DNA from: Euperipatoides rowelli
Taxonomy: Eukaryota > Onychophora > Udeonychophora > Euonychophora > Peripatopsidae
Length of the DNA stretch: 10,377 nt
NCBI GenBank assembly: GCA_003024985.2
Contig: PXIH01S0006157.1
Reading direction: 5' to 3' (one strand)
This document shows, one piece after another, positions 1 to 7,781 of the stretch. Below the pieces are notes generated by a model. The model was not told where the DNA came from. It was given only the letters and a program-made list of their open reading frames with translations, and did no database searches. Each line of letters opens with the position of its first letter. Position 1 is the first letter of the stretch. Both the position numbers and the translations under genes were made by a program.

Positions 1-116
1 ATAATAATACAATACTGTAAAAAGGCTATATCTCAAAGTTCATTCAATTCTAAATAGATTAAATAAATAAATTGTTAACACTTTAGCTTCAAGCAGGATA
101 TTTATATTAGATTCTA

Positions 117-140
117 CTGTGAGTCAGTTACTGTGAGTCA
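117..140. repeat. Short tandem repeat, 14-bp period
   Basis: The ten bases CTGTGAGTCA occur at 117-126 and again at 131-140, separated by GTTA. The repeat is short and of no evident function. Confidence 0.7.
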
Positions 141-151
141 ATAAATAACAA

Positions 152-380
152 TTATCACACTGTTAGTAAAATCCAAAACTGTTAATAAATAACTAAGTAC
201 TAATCTATTATTCTTATACAATATTGTATACACATCTATGACTAAGTACATACAATTTTAAATATAACGAATAACCCAAATTATTTACACTTTATCATCA
301 TTATATTTAAATTCTCTTTGAATTACTATTAGTACAAAACACTTATCACACTGTTAGTAGAACATCAAAAATGTTAATAA
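152..380. repeat. Pair of imperfect ~37-bp direct repeats
   Basis: The segment at 152-188 recurs at 343-380 with a few substitutions and a one-base length difference. Both copies start with TTATCACACTGTTAGTA and end in TGTTAATAA. They are about 191 bp apart in the same orientation. They may be the remains of a tandem array or of short element ends. Nothing in between identifies them. Confidence 0.6.
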
Positions 381-1504
381 TTATTTTCTATGGTTTGTAT
401 TTAGTTTGCTCAAAACTATTTTGCTAATAATCTTCATTGTTTGATTCTTTTATTATTGCAATTTTCAAATAGTTTGCTTAGTTATTGTATTAGCTTGGAC
501 TGGATTGGTGGTTTAGCCTTTACTATTTGTTAAATTAATGTGCAGGCCTTCCTTTGTTGTTCTTCAACTCTAATTTTGGCTACTGTTTTCTTTCTCTATT
601 TTGTTTAACTATTTTTGTATCTTTAATATATTTCTAGTCAATATTCCCTATTATTTAGCTTAATTTTATTTCACTCTGTAGGCCTATTTATTATTCTCTA
701 AATTTGCTAGTTAATTCGTTATCGATTCTACAAAATGGTGATTACCCGAATGATCTCATGCATATAATACTAATTAGACTTTTAATTTTTATCACTTTTC
801 CCATTATATAACTTGGCTTATCTCTCTTTTTTTACCTTTTATTTATGATTAGATTTTATCTTTGTCTATTATGCTTATCTACTGAATTCCTTAAGTTTAT
901 TTTATTATCTGCCCTAGATAAATCTGAATTTATTAAAATACTAAACATTAGAACTTTGTTTACTTTTAATTATTATTTTCAGTCTGTTCCAAAATTGAAA
1001 CAAAATTTGCTTTGTTCAGAAATCAAGTGATGGTTCATTATTGTTCATTCTAGTATTCGTTTGGAAATTCAAGATGGCGCTTACACATGCTATTTCATCT
1101 TTATACATTTCCTGTTAGCAAAAACTTGAATTATAGTATAAGTAATTAGCTAAATAATTGTTTAAAAAGAAGGAAAAAATAAAATTACCCCGCTTAAAAA
1201 ATTATTTAGCTTTCCAATTATTTACTTTATCTTTTCAATTTAATTACGAATAATGACTTCTTTATTTACAATTAAGTTTGTCTTAGTCTATTACACATAC
1301 TATTAGATTATTTAAACTACAGTATTACAGTATATCTATAAAAATCCACTACAAAAAATGCAAAACTTATTCTAAATATTATTTGCTGTGTTACGAAGAT
1401 ATTTCCTAATTATTAGTTGATTAGTAGCACATCTATAAATTAGTTTAATCTGGCCTGAATCCTAGCTGTCTTCTTCCAATGGCTGGTATCCAAAATCATC
1501 CTTC

Positions 1505-1708
1505 TTCTTACTATTATTATAATTTTCTAATGGTATAAGTATAAGAAAATGGTATAAGAAATAATTAGATAAGACCTTTGCCCAAGACATAATGCAGGTC
1601 CTATTACAATCAGTGTTTGATTTAAAATACTGTAAATATATAAAACCAAGTAAAGGAGAAATAAATAAAAAGTTTTTTAAAATTAGAATAAAATATATAA
1701 TTTGTAGA
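1505..1708 (-). other. Probable 3' UTR and tail of decayed LINE
   Basis: This stretch directly follows, on the minus strand, the stop codon at 1709 of the LINE reverse transcriptase relic. It ends near 1505-1530 in a minus-strand run rich in ATAATAATAGTAA, which resembles the short TAA-type tail of CR1-like LINEs. The 93-codon minus-strand ORF that crosses 1462-1743 uses another frame from the RT relic, so I regard it as a chance ORF in UTR sequence. The exact 3' boundary is inferred. Confidence 0.45.
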
Positions 1709-2407
1709 TTAAAAATTAGAATTAAAAAGTTTAATACAATCATTTATAGCAGACTTATTAAATTGCTCAGTTTTTGTGTTTGTGTATGGAAGGGTATATT
1801 TCATAGAGTTTTTAGTAGTAATTCCAGATTGTGAGCCATGACATATAGGCAAGCAGTTAGGAAATATTATAAAGAATATTTTTGGCAAAGTTAATAGAGA
1901 GACTGTTTCTTTTATTGGATAACGGTAGCAAATTTAATTGAGAAAGGGCAGGTTGATAAAAATGGTTTCTAAAATAATTAAAGCCCTCTTTTGCCCTAGT
2001 TCAATGGGATTGATATGATTTTTAGTAGGCTAAGTGTAGGACATCAGACAGAAGCACATTAATCAAGAATTGAACAAATAAATTAGATAAAAGTCATTGT
2101 TATAATTTTTCTTGATGTGTGAAGGTGTTTAAGTTTATACAAGGAAAAAGATGTCAGTTAGATTTTCCAATCAAATATTCTACTTGAGAATCCCATCTCA
2201 GGCCTTTTTAGACAATAACTCCCAATATTTTAACTTTATCAATTAAATTAAGGGTAACAGTAGGCTTGTTCTTCAGGAAGCTATGGATGCTGATGATGTT
2301 ATACTTGGAAGTGTTGATAGGTACAATATATTCACTTAGGATATATCTTTAACATTAGAATCAGTTAGTAATTGAGGGTTATCATTATTACTTTGGTCAG
2401 TAACAAC
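1709..2407 (-). pseudogene. Decayed non-LTR (LINE) reverse transcriptase, C-terminal part
   Basis: On the minus strand, conceptual translation with several frameshifts gives an ordered series of motifs typical of the C-terminal third of CR1/Jockey-type LINE ORF2. At about 2225-2330 it reads INTSKYNIISI followed by DKVKILGV. Next comes LRWDSQVEYLIGKSN (about 2157-2200), QKRAL (1979-1993), LNLLPLSNKRNSLSINFAKN (about 1875-1937), SGITTKNSMKY (about 1795-1830) and finally SAINDCIKLFNSNF before a stop at 1709. The order and spacing match the region after the RT palm, where such proteins carry an LGV...L.W motif, a Q(K/R)R helix and an NTRNS-like segment. In-frame stops, for example after LGVIV, and at least three frame changes make it a pseudogene. 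The palm with its catalytic aspartates is not recognisable upstream, so this is a 5'-truncated copy, as LINE insertions often are. Clade assignment is approximate. Confidence 0.8.
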
Positions 2408-2571
2408 TAAATTAAGGGTAACAGTAGGCTTGTTCTTCAGGAAGCTATGGATGCTGATGATGTTATACTTGGAAGTGTTGATAGGTACAATATATTCACT
2501 TTGGATATATCTTTAACATTAGAATCAGTTAGTAATTGAGGGTTATCATTATTACTTTGGTCAGTAACAAT
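2244..2571. repeat. 164-bp tandem duplication, two copies
   Basis: Copy 1 is 2244-2407 and copy 2 is 2408-2571. I count one difference in 164 positions: A at 2338 against T at 2502. The unit lies inside the LINE reverse transcriptase relic and includes the part encoding INTSKYNIISI. Since 164 is not a multiple of three, the duplication also shifts the old reading frame. The near-identity of the copies, compared with the heavy decay of the host relic, shows that the duplication came long after the LINE died. Confidence 0.95.
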
Positions 2572-2580
2572 AAATTCTAA
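2408..2580 (-). pseudogene. Duplicated and upstream part of the LINE RT relic
   Basis: On the minus strand this is the upstream copy of the duplicated RT segment, so the same INTSKYNIISI peptide appears a second time. Just before it, the translation NVKDIS followed by a lysine codon fits the linker that precedes this motif in LINE reverse transcriptases. At 2502 this copy keeps a lysine codon where the other copy has a stop, so it looks like the ancestral version. Upstream of about 2580 I no longer see RT similarity. Confidence 0.6.
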
Positions 2581-2662
2581 TGATAACGGAATATGCAGCT
2601 ATATGTAATACAATATGTATATTTAATTTACCTTCACTACACCCCCAATGTCCAAATATGGG

Positions 2663-2762
2663 ACTTCTACATCTTTTTACATCATAAAATCACAGTCCAA
2701 ATCATCTAATACTCATCAGATGATTTGGACTGTGACTTTATGATGTAATAAGTTGTAGAAGT
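2663..2762. repeat. 100-nt foldback (45-bp stem, 10-nt loop)
   Basis: The left arm 2663-2707 and right arm 2718-2762 are reverse complements with 42 of 45 positions matching, around a loop of ten bases at 2708-2717. A transcript from either strand would form a long, nearly uninterrupted hairpin. It could be a tiny foldback or MITE-type element, a recent inverted duplication, or a hairpin RNA precursor. I see no convincing target-site duplication, and no polymerase III promoter. Confidence 0.9.
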
Positions 2763-2984
2763 TCGAATTGTATGAAATCCCTGTGATCCATCATGAAGAG
2801 CCACTTTCTCCAAGATAACACAAAAGGTAAAGCGTATACAAATCAATATACAAATATTGCATTTAGTAAATAGTATGTAATAAAAATATACTCTAATCCC
2901 AACAGTTACAATAATATCACATTGTCAAGAATTATTCCTTTGAACATGGTCAGATCAGGATTTAAGCATATCTGCAACGCTGTG
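2763..2984. other. Spacer, no gene seen
   Basis: AT-rich sequence with stops in all frames. The string TACAAATATTGCAT at 2849-2862 recurs near 3115, which is too short to interpret. Confidence 0.6.
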
Positions 2985-3000
2985 CAAGGATGTAGCCAGG

Positions 3001-3032
3001 TTTTTTTTTTTTTTTTTTTTTTTGGGGGGGGG
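3001..3032. repeat. T23-G9 homopolymer block
   Basis: Twenty-three T residues are followed directly by nine G, then AGG and six T. The block sits just inside the left inverted motif. Such runs are prone to length error in assemblies. Confidence 0.95.
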
Positions 3033-3339
3033 AGGTTTTTTGTCCAGGTGTTGCTATTTTTAAAAATTTAAAAAGTGATTATGGCCAAAACTAATAGCCC
3101 TGGTGCTATACAAATACAAATATTGCATGAGCATGTGTTGGGCTAGGGGGTTGGGCATTGATTAATTTAAGTGTCTTTCTACTCTATCATATTCAATTGT
3201 GGCTAGTCCAATTTTAATTGTGTTATCTTGATTTTTTTCTTTACTAATAAAATTTATTTAAAACAAAGAACTAAAAAATAATAAAAAATATGAATTCCAC
3301 TCTGTTTTATTTTAATCTCTGGATAATTTAGCCTGAATT

Positions 3340-3351
3340 CCCCCCCCCCCC
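3340..3351. repeat. C12 homopolymer
   Basis: A run of twelve C in otherwise AT-rich DNA, within the possible element at 2985-3648. It may be an internal or nested end of the same repeat type, but nothing else supports that. Confidence 0.9.
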
Positions 3352-3648
3352 TTTATTTTATGACTTATAAATTAATGATTTGTTAAAAGAATTATTCTGC
3401 TAATTATGAATTTTATTTTTCAATTTTATATGGCTTGATATTGTAATATCTTTTGTAATTTTGTAATTTAACACAGTTCATAGTTTTATAAAATAATACA
3501 AATACTGTTCATGGTAATAATTAAGAAGAAATATGCTGTTCAACGAACAAAGTCAAAAATGCCGGCTATCTTATTTTTTCTTTATTTTCAGGGAGGGGGG
3601 CGGAGGAAGAGGTCTGGATCCCTTGATCCCATTCTGGCTACATCCTTG

Positions 3649-4200
3649 GCCCGGTATCAAAGCAAGACATAATACCCTCTTCAAAAATGTAGATTTAACT
3701 GGATTCAGCCTATTGCCGCCTTTGTTATCTTTCTGTTAACATTTATGTTTAGTTTTATCTTATTTTTTATTGTGTTCTATGACTATGATGTGGATTTTGT
3801 GTCAACTTAACATGGTTACAAGCAGAACTTTTATCCTTTGTCTGATCACGGAGCAGTGGACTAAATTTTTGCTGAAATGCTAAATTACAGAATTAAGCAT
3901 TCTTTAGTCTAGGCTCTGTTGGAGCAGTATTGATATCTCCTTTTTGTTAACTTGTGGAGGTTGGTGAGTTATCCATTACATCTAGTGTTCTTTTTTTGTT
4001 GCCTTATGTTGTTGGATATCTTTTTCTATATGGCTGAAATTTCTGCCTGTTTATTATTTACTTTGAGCTCCATTGATCTATTGAATCCTATCATTATTGC
4101 CTTATTTGCTCTGAACTGTGCCATGGAACTGTTCAACGCTTGGATAAGCCTCAATGACTGTTTGTGCTTTTGGCTTAACTTCTCCATCTGGATTTGACCA
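3649..4200. other. Moderate-GC stretch, probably decayed repeat
   Basis: This stretch is visibly less AT-rich than its surroundings and leads into the LINE-like 3' end at 4411, so it may be the body or UTR of the same element. An 81-codon plus-strand ORF (3952-4197) gives a Leu/Phe/Cys-rich translation without a motif I recognise. A short reading LSDHGAV near 3838-3858 recalls the SDH box of LINE endonucleases, but its flanks do not support that identity. I make no functional call. Confidence 0.4.
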
Positions 4201-4411
4201 ACACTTTATTGATGGCCGAGCATCATCTGAAATCTAATGGAACTCTTTTTTTTTTTCTGTAAATATTTAATTGTATATATTTTTTTTACTAATCAAACCT
4301 TTATTTTTATTTGTAAATGGAGGCCACATCCTTCAGGGCCAGGCTTTTATGTATAGCCTATTCTCATATTGATAGAATAAATATACCTAATAATAATAAT
4401 AATAATAATAA
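4201..4411 (+). mobile_element. LINE-like 3' end with (TAA)8 tail
   Basis: On the plus strand a non-coding stretch ends with GAATAAATATACC and then eight TAA units at 4388-4411. An AATAAA just before a short TAA-type microsatellite tail is the usual 3' terminus of CR1/Jockey-type LINEs, which prime at such repeats. No reverse transcriptase motif was found upstream in plus orientation, so this would be a strongly 5'-truncated copy consisting mostly of UTR. Its left edge is unknown and may reach back to about 3660. A chance (TAA)n microsatellite is the alternative. Confidence 0.5.
4388..4411. repeat. (TAA)8 microsatellite
   Basis: Eight perfect TAA units, directly followed by ATGCACAT. Confidence 0.95.
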
Positions 4412-4869
4412 ATGCACATAAAAACTGACTGTCACCTAAGAATGAATGGTGTTGATGTAGTGACAACATAGATAACTGATTATATTTCAGTGAGATGTAA
4501 TGCTACTCTGTAACTGAAAAAGAAGAGACCTTACCTCCCCCCTCTCGTGAAGAAAACAAATTGGCTTTAAAATAATTCACGAAACATTTTTAGTTTGAAT
4601 AACGGAATGCTGGCTGGATTTGACTGCGATATGTGATTGAAATTTAATTCAACTTTATACTTCTAGTTATTTAAATAAGAATTCATAATGAAAATACAAA
4701 TACAAATTCTTTGTTCTTATTCTAATAGGTTATATGAGATCTAAAATAGATGCTATAGCATGTGATAACAACCATTTATGTTATATTTTAGAGATAGAGA
4801 TATTTTTAATTTATTGACTAATTTATAAAAAATAAAATTTTAAAAATTATAGTTAATTTAAAACCGTTG
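4412..4869. other. AT-rich spacer, no gene seen
   Basis: All six frames are interrupted. A short TAGAGATAGAGATA seed at about 4790-4802 foreshadows the large GATA/GAGA tract downstream. Confidence 0.6.
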
Positions 4870-5545
4870 TAGATAGAGATAGATAGAAAGATAGAGAGAT
4901 AAAGATAGAGTGTGATATATAGAAATAGAGAGATGGAGAGAAATATAGGCAATAAATAGAAAAAGATAGAAAGAGATAGATAGAAAGATATATAAAGGGA
5001 TAGAAAAAGATAGAGAGATATACTGTAGTTGTTAGAGATAGAGATAGAGTGAGATAGAGATAGAGAGACAGAGGGAAGATGGAGGAGGGAGGGTGGATAG
5101 ACAGATGGATAGAAAGACAGTCAGACAGGTAGGCAGCCAGAGATACAAAGAGAGAGAGAGAGAGAGACAGTGATACAGATACAGAAAGACAGACAGATAA
5201 AGAGGGAGATAGAGAGGGATATTGAGAGATAGAAAGATATAGTGATAGAGAGAAATATAAAGATATTTATATTTGAGATAGGGATAGAGATAAATAGAGA
5301 TATAGGGTGATAGAGAGAGATAGGTTAGAGCAACAGAGAGCTAGATAGGGAGATAGAGAGATAGAGAACAAGATAGAGAGAGAAATAGAAAGATAGAGAT
5401 AGATAGATAGCATGAGAGATAGAAAGAAATAGAGAGAGATAGACAGAGATGGAGTGATAGATTGAAAGAGAAAGACAGATAGAGATAGAGAGATAGGGAA
5501 ATATAGAGTGATAGAGAGAAATAGTAATGGAGAGAGATGGACATT
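4870..5545. repeat. Degenerate GATA/GAGA/GACA simple-sequence tract
   Basis: About 675 bp built mainly from GATA, GAGA, GAAA and GACA tetramers on the plus strand, with a pure (GA)n core at about 5150-5167 and GACA-rich parts around 5098-5200. Interruptions such as TACTGTAGTTGTTA (about 5021-5034) break it into sub-blocks, so it has been expanding and decaying for some time. The 67-codon minus-strand ORF here (5341-5544) is only the Ser/Leu/Tyr-rich translation of the repeat. Mixed GATA/GACA arrays resemble Bkm-type satellite sequence. No function follows from that. Confidence 0.95.
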
Positions 5546-6180
5546 ATATAAGCGTATAAAAGTTTTACATGATTTTATTTATTTATACTGTATATGAATT
5601 TAAATTGTAATAAAATATAAACTTTTTATTCTAAACTTTAAAACAGTTAATCTAAAACAAAAAGTTTATTTTTTTTAATATCAGGTTAAATATGTAATAG
5701 GCCTATACATTTTTCATTATCTGATTATAGTTTTTAAGTAATACATAAAGAAACATTTTAATTTCAGAGATACATTTCTATTTTCAGATTAATAATTGAC
5801 TTCAATTATCTTAATCTGAAAACAATAAAATTATTAGGTGCATTTAAAGCATATACTGTATATATAAATATTGTCCATTAAATTGTATAATCATGTGATA
5901 CTGTTAGGAATGAATTCAATCTCCTATCTCCAATCGTGTATCCATATATTATCTTATTACTTATATTGTATTCTCTTCCCATCTCTGATATATAATCCAT
6001 GTTTAATGCTTGCAAGTGTTATATAAAATGGCTGTATAGATTCCAGATTCAACAGTTTGATACTTGCACGATTTTGTGCATATTTATATCTCATAATATA
6101 TAAACTTCAACCAGTAGATTTCCAACTACTTTGGTCATACATCCAGAGAGTCTGAAGTAAAAAAAGAAAATGCATTCATA
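5546..6180. other. AT-rich spacer, no gene seen
   Basis: No ORF or element motif was found. The segment contains the 42-nt palindrome at 5781-5822 and one TAGGCCTA string near 5698-5705. Confidence 0.6.
5781..5822. repeat. 42-nt near-perfect palindrome
   Basis: The outer arms 5781-5792 and 5811-5822 are perfect 12-bp inverted repeats. The inner arms 5793-5799 and 5802-5808 pair perfectly over 7 bp. Only a two-base bulge (5809-5810) and a two-base centre (5800-5801) are unpaired. In AT-rich DNA this could extrude as a cruciform. It does not look like a Rho-independent terminator or a known regulatory site. Confidence 0.85.
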
Positions 6181-6186
6181 TCCATT

Positions 6187-6399
6187 ATGCCTCATGTAAA
6201 TAAATCATGCATACTGCAAACACTTCCAATAACATGGACCATTGTGTTTTTGTTTTTCTTAGGAGGTGCTTGGCTTTCGTTATTTTTATTAATGGGAATT
6301 GGGACCTTTGGAGCTGAAGTGGAAGCTTTAGGTGGAAGAGGTAGAGACGAATCTGCAAAGAAAAACATCAAAATTTATAAATACATTATGGGAAATTAA
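6187..6399 (+). other. Candidate small ORF or terminal exon, unrecognised
   Basis: A 70-codon plus-strand ORF has at 6242-6262 a pyrimidine-rich tract ending in TTTTTCTTAG, which resembles a 3' splice acceptor. After it the frame runs GGAWLSLFLLMGIGTFGA, a hydrophobic segment that could span a membrane, then a polar Glu/Arg/Lys-rich tail and a stop at 6397-6399. The part after the acceptor-like site is less AT-rich than the surroundings. If real it would more likely be a last exon beginning near 6263 than a gene starting at 6187. I recognise no family, and an ORF this short can arise by chance. No partner exon or promoter is visible. Confidence 0.15.
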
Positions 6400-7140
6400 A
6401 TTAAAAAATAAAACGTTAAGAATTCAATAACATTTTAAATAACAGAAAGAAATTTACAATAAATTCCATTAGTAATGCTTAGTTAAAAGTAAAGAGCTCA
6501 AAGTATATGTCAAATTGTAAATTTAAATATTATGAGAAGACACAATTAACCTATTAAAGTTGATCTTTAAGTAATACTTTCAGGATATTTTATAGCCTCA
6601 TTTTCATGGTTCTATAAAACTATAAATATGCACAATTAAGAATAATCTAAATAGATAATAATTAAATGATAAGTATTAAGTTCTTAGTTCATGGTAGGAT
6701 TTAGATTATATTAGAAAGAGATATAAATTATTAGGCAAAGGTATATTAACACATATACATACTATACATACCACATGCATATGCACACATTTATGAATAG
6801 AGAATACAAACATAAGCATATACTATCTACACAATATACATTATATCTATATTACACACATAAACTTAGGCCTACACACATATTCCAACAACACACATAA
6901 TGTTTAAAAAAAATACAACATTTATTAAATTATTATTAGACATTTTATTCTGGTTATAATGGGAGTTTTTCTGAATTTTTTTTTCCTTTTAAATGGTGGC
7001 TCAAACATTTTAGAAATTATCGTTATTCTTTCAGAAAGTTGAAGGTTTGGAAAGGAGAAAATATGGCTAAATATAAAAAAATTGGTGTTTGAAACAAATT
7101 ACCAAAATAAATCTATAATGATGTAAAATGTGAATGTCTT
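6400..7140. other. AT-rich spacer with CA/TA-rich stretch
   Basis: No gene seen. Between about 6745 and 6900 the plus strand is rich in ACACA, ACATA and CATAC strings, a decayed dinucleotide-type simple repeat. It includes one TAGGCCTA string near 6868. Confidence 0.6.
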
Positions 7141-7290
7141 ATGTGTTAATGTCATTTAAGAAATGCTTGTGTTGACCGACTATAGTTATTTTGACAACTC
7201 TCTTTTGAAAGATTTCTGTCATTAGATTGTCTTTTGGTCAAAGATGACTCCATACTGGTGAACAATATTCACCTGTATGGGAGTCTGATG
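7140..7290 (-). pseudogene. Small LINE reverse transcriptase C-terminal scrap
   Basis: The minus strand reads GEYCSPVWSHL, a stop codon, then PKDNLMTEIFQKRVVKI. This fits the stretch after the palm of CR1/Jockey-type LINE reverse transcriptases: an EY(C/A)(S/C)PVW box, then a KD pair, a glutamate and a Q(K/R)R triplet at the expected spacing. Only about 40 codons are recognisable, and one is a stop. It lies downstream, in minus-strand sense, of the truncated gypsy RT and in the same orientation. It belongs to a different element class, so one of them inserted into or next to the other. The edges are approximate. Confidence 0.6.
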
Positions 7291-7441
7291 CAGTGATTTC
7301 CAACTTTTTCTTCAAATACCTCCTCCAGCTGAAAAGAATTTTCAGCGAGTATCCAAAACACATTTTTCTACAAATGCATTTAAAATGTTATGTTGTAACA
7401 GTGTATAGCCTACAGGAAAAAAAATATATTTAGTTTAAACT

Positions 7442-7738
7442 TTAACTTCTGAGTAAACAAAAAAAAAATTTGTCCATCATTGCTTGAAAAATCTCTGGCA
7501 CAAAGATTATGCCAAACAGAAGTCGACTTGCACCAAACAATCTGTTATGAGTGTTTATTGTAAAGGGCTTAGCTGACTGTTCATCCATTTGCAGTTGGTG
7601 GTATGCTTGTGCCACATCCAATTTGGAAAAGATTTTTCCACTTGGTAATTTTACCAAAAGTTCATCAATGATGAATAGTGTGTATCGATCCACTATAAGG
7701 TTGGGGTTTAATCCCACTTTATAATCCCACATATGCAT
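7442..7738 (-). pseudogene. Gypsy RT core, truncated before YxDD
   Basis: This 98-codon open stretch is the longest surviving piece of the element. It starts with DYKVGLNPNLIVDRY, continues with GKIFSKLDVAQAYHQLQMDE, which is RT motif A with its catalytic Asp intact, then TINTHNRLF and LLFGI...IFQAMMDK (motif B region). Reverse transcriptase would copy element RNA into DNA in cytoplasmic particles. Similarity ends about where the YxDD box should follow, and the reading drifts into FFFCLLRS across an A9 run on the minus strand (7459-7467), so the active site is incomplete. Some substitutions are visible, for example LFIIDELLVKLPSG. The methionine at the start is not a true initiation codon. 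Confidence 0.9.
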
Positions 7739-7781
7739 AAGTCACCATTTATGTGTGTAGGTATTATAAAGTGGGATTAAA
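7707..7781. repeat. 75-nt hairpin within the RT relic
   Basis: The 19 bases at 7707-7725 and those at 7763-7781 are perfect reverse complements. The inner arms pair imperfectly (CATAA against TTTATG, with bulges) around a tip at about GTCACCA. The left arm encodes, on the minus strand, the conserved DYKVGLN segment of the RT. The right arm replaces codons that should lie just before it, between WAT and DYKV. Confidence 0.9.

Larger units (their letters stand above)
1..1504. other. AT-rich spacer, no gene seen
   Basis: Very AT-rich sequence with frequent stops in all frames. The 61-codon plus-strand ORF at 845-1030 has a low-complexity Phe/Leu-rich translation and no recognisable motif, so I do not call it a gene. 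The only internal structure noted is short direct repeats near the left edge, listed separately. Confidence 0.7.
2985..3648. mobile_element. Possible non-autonomous element with inverted ends
   Basis: The 15 bases CAAGGATGTAGCCAG stand at 2985-2999 and occur again, perfectly inverted, at 3634-3648. Both are followed inward by G/C homopolymer-like sequence: T23 G9 on the left, and on the right a G-rich block at 3591-3604 with GTCTGGATCC next to it. TAGCCAGG followed by poly-T/poly-G and TCTGG-type G-rich blocks are, from memory, common at the ends of decayed invertebrate repeats. The TG in the motif may be a decayed CG. The 664-bp interval holds no ORF. The two ends could belong to one element or to two separate inserts in opposite orientation. 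No target-site duplication is visible. Confidence 0.4.

Noticed and set aside
845-1030. 61-codon plus-strand ORF
   Set aside because: Low-complexity Phe/Leu translation in AT-rich spacer, with no motif and no regulatory context.
1462-1743. 93-codon minus-strand ORF
   Set aside because: It overlaps the LINE relic's C-terminus in a different frame and runs mainly through its 3' UTR. The Ile/Leu-rich translation reflects base composition.
1592-1834. 80-codon plus-strand ORF
   Set aside because: Antisense to the LINE RT relic, whose motifs are clear on the minus strand.
2752-2775. GTTCGAA as a polymerase III B box of a SINE
   Set aside because: The match is only partial, there is no A box at the right distance upstream, and the string overlaps the foldback arm.
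3533-3739. 68-codon plus-strand ORF with a Gly-rich stretch
   Set aside because: The Gly-Gly-Gly-Arg part is the G-rich end of the possible mobile element, not a protein domain.
3838-3858. LSDHGAV as a LINE endonuclease SDH box
   Set aside because: Only seven residues match and a stop follows closely. The other endonuclease motifs are absent.
3952-4197. Hydrophobic 81-codon plus-strand ORF as a membrane protein
   Set aside because: No family recognised. It sits in a probable LINE or SINE body, and the hydrophobicity follows from T-rich codons.
5341-5544. 67-codon minus-strand Ser/Leu/Tyr-rich ORF
   Set aside because: Pure translation of the GATA/GAGA microsatellite.
6021-6034. TATATAAAATGG as a TATA-box promoter
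   Set aside because: TATA-like strings are expected by chance in such AT-rich DNA, and no supported gene follows.
679-6875. Recurring TAGGCCTA-type strings (near 680, 5698, 6868; related AGCCTA strings elsewhere)
   Set aside because: Few occurrences without shared flanks. A mild word bias of this kind is not interpretable from one window.
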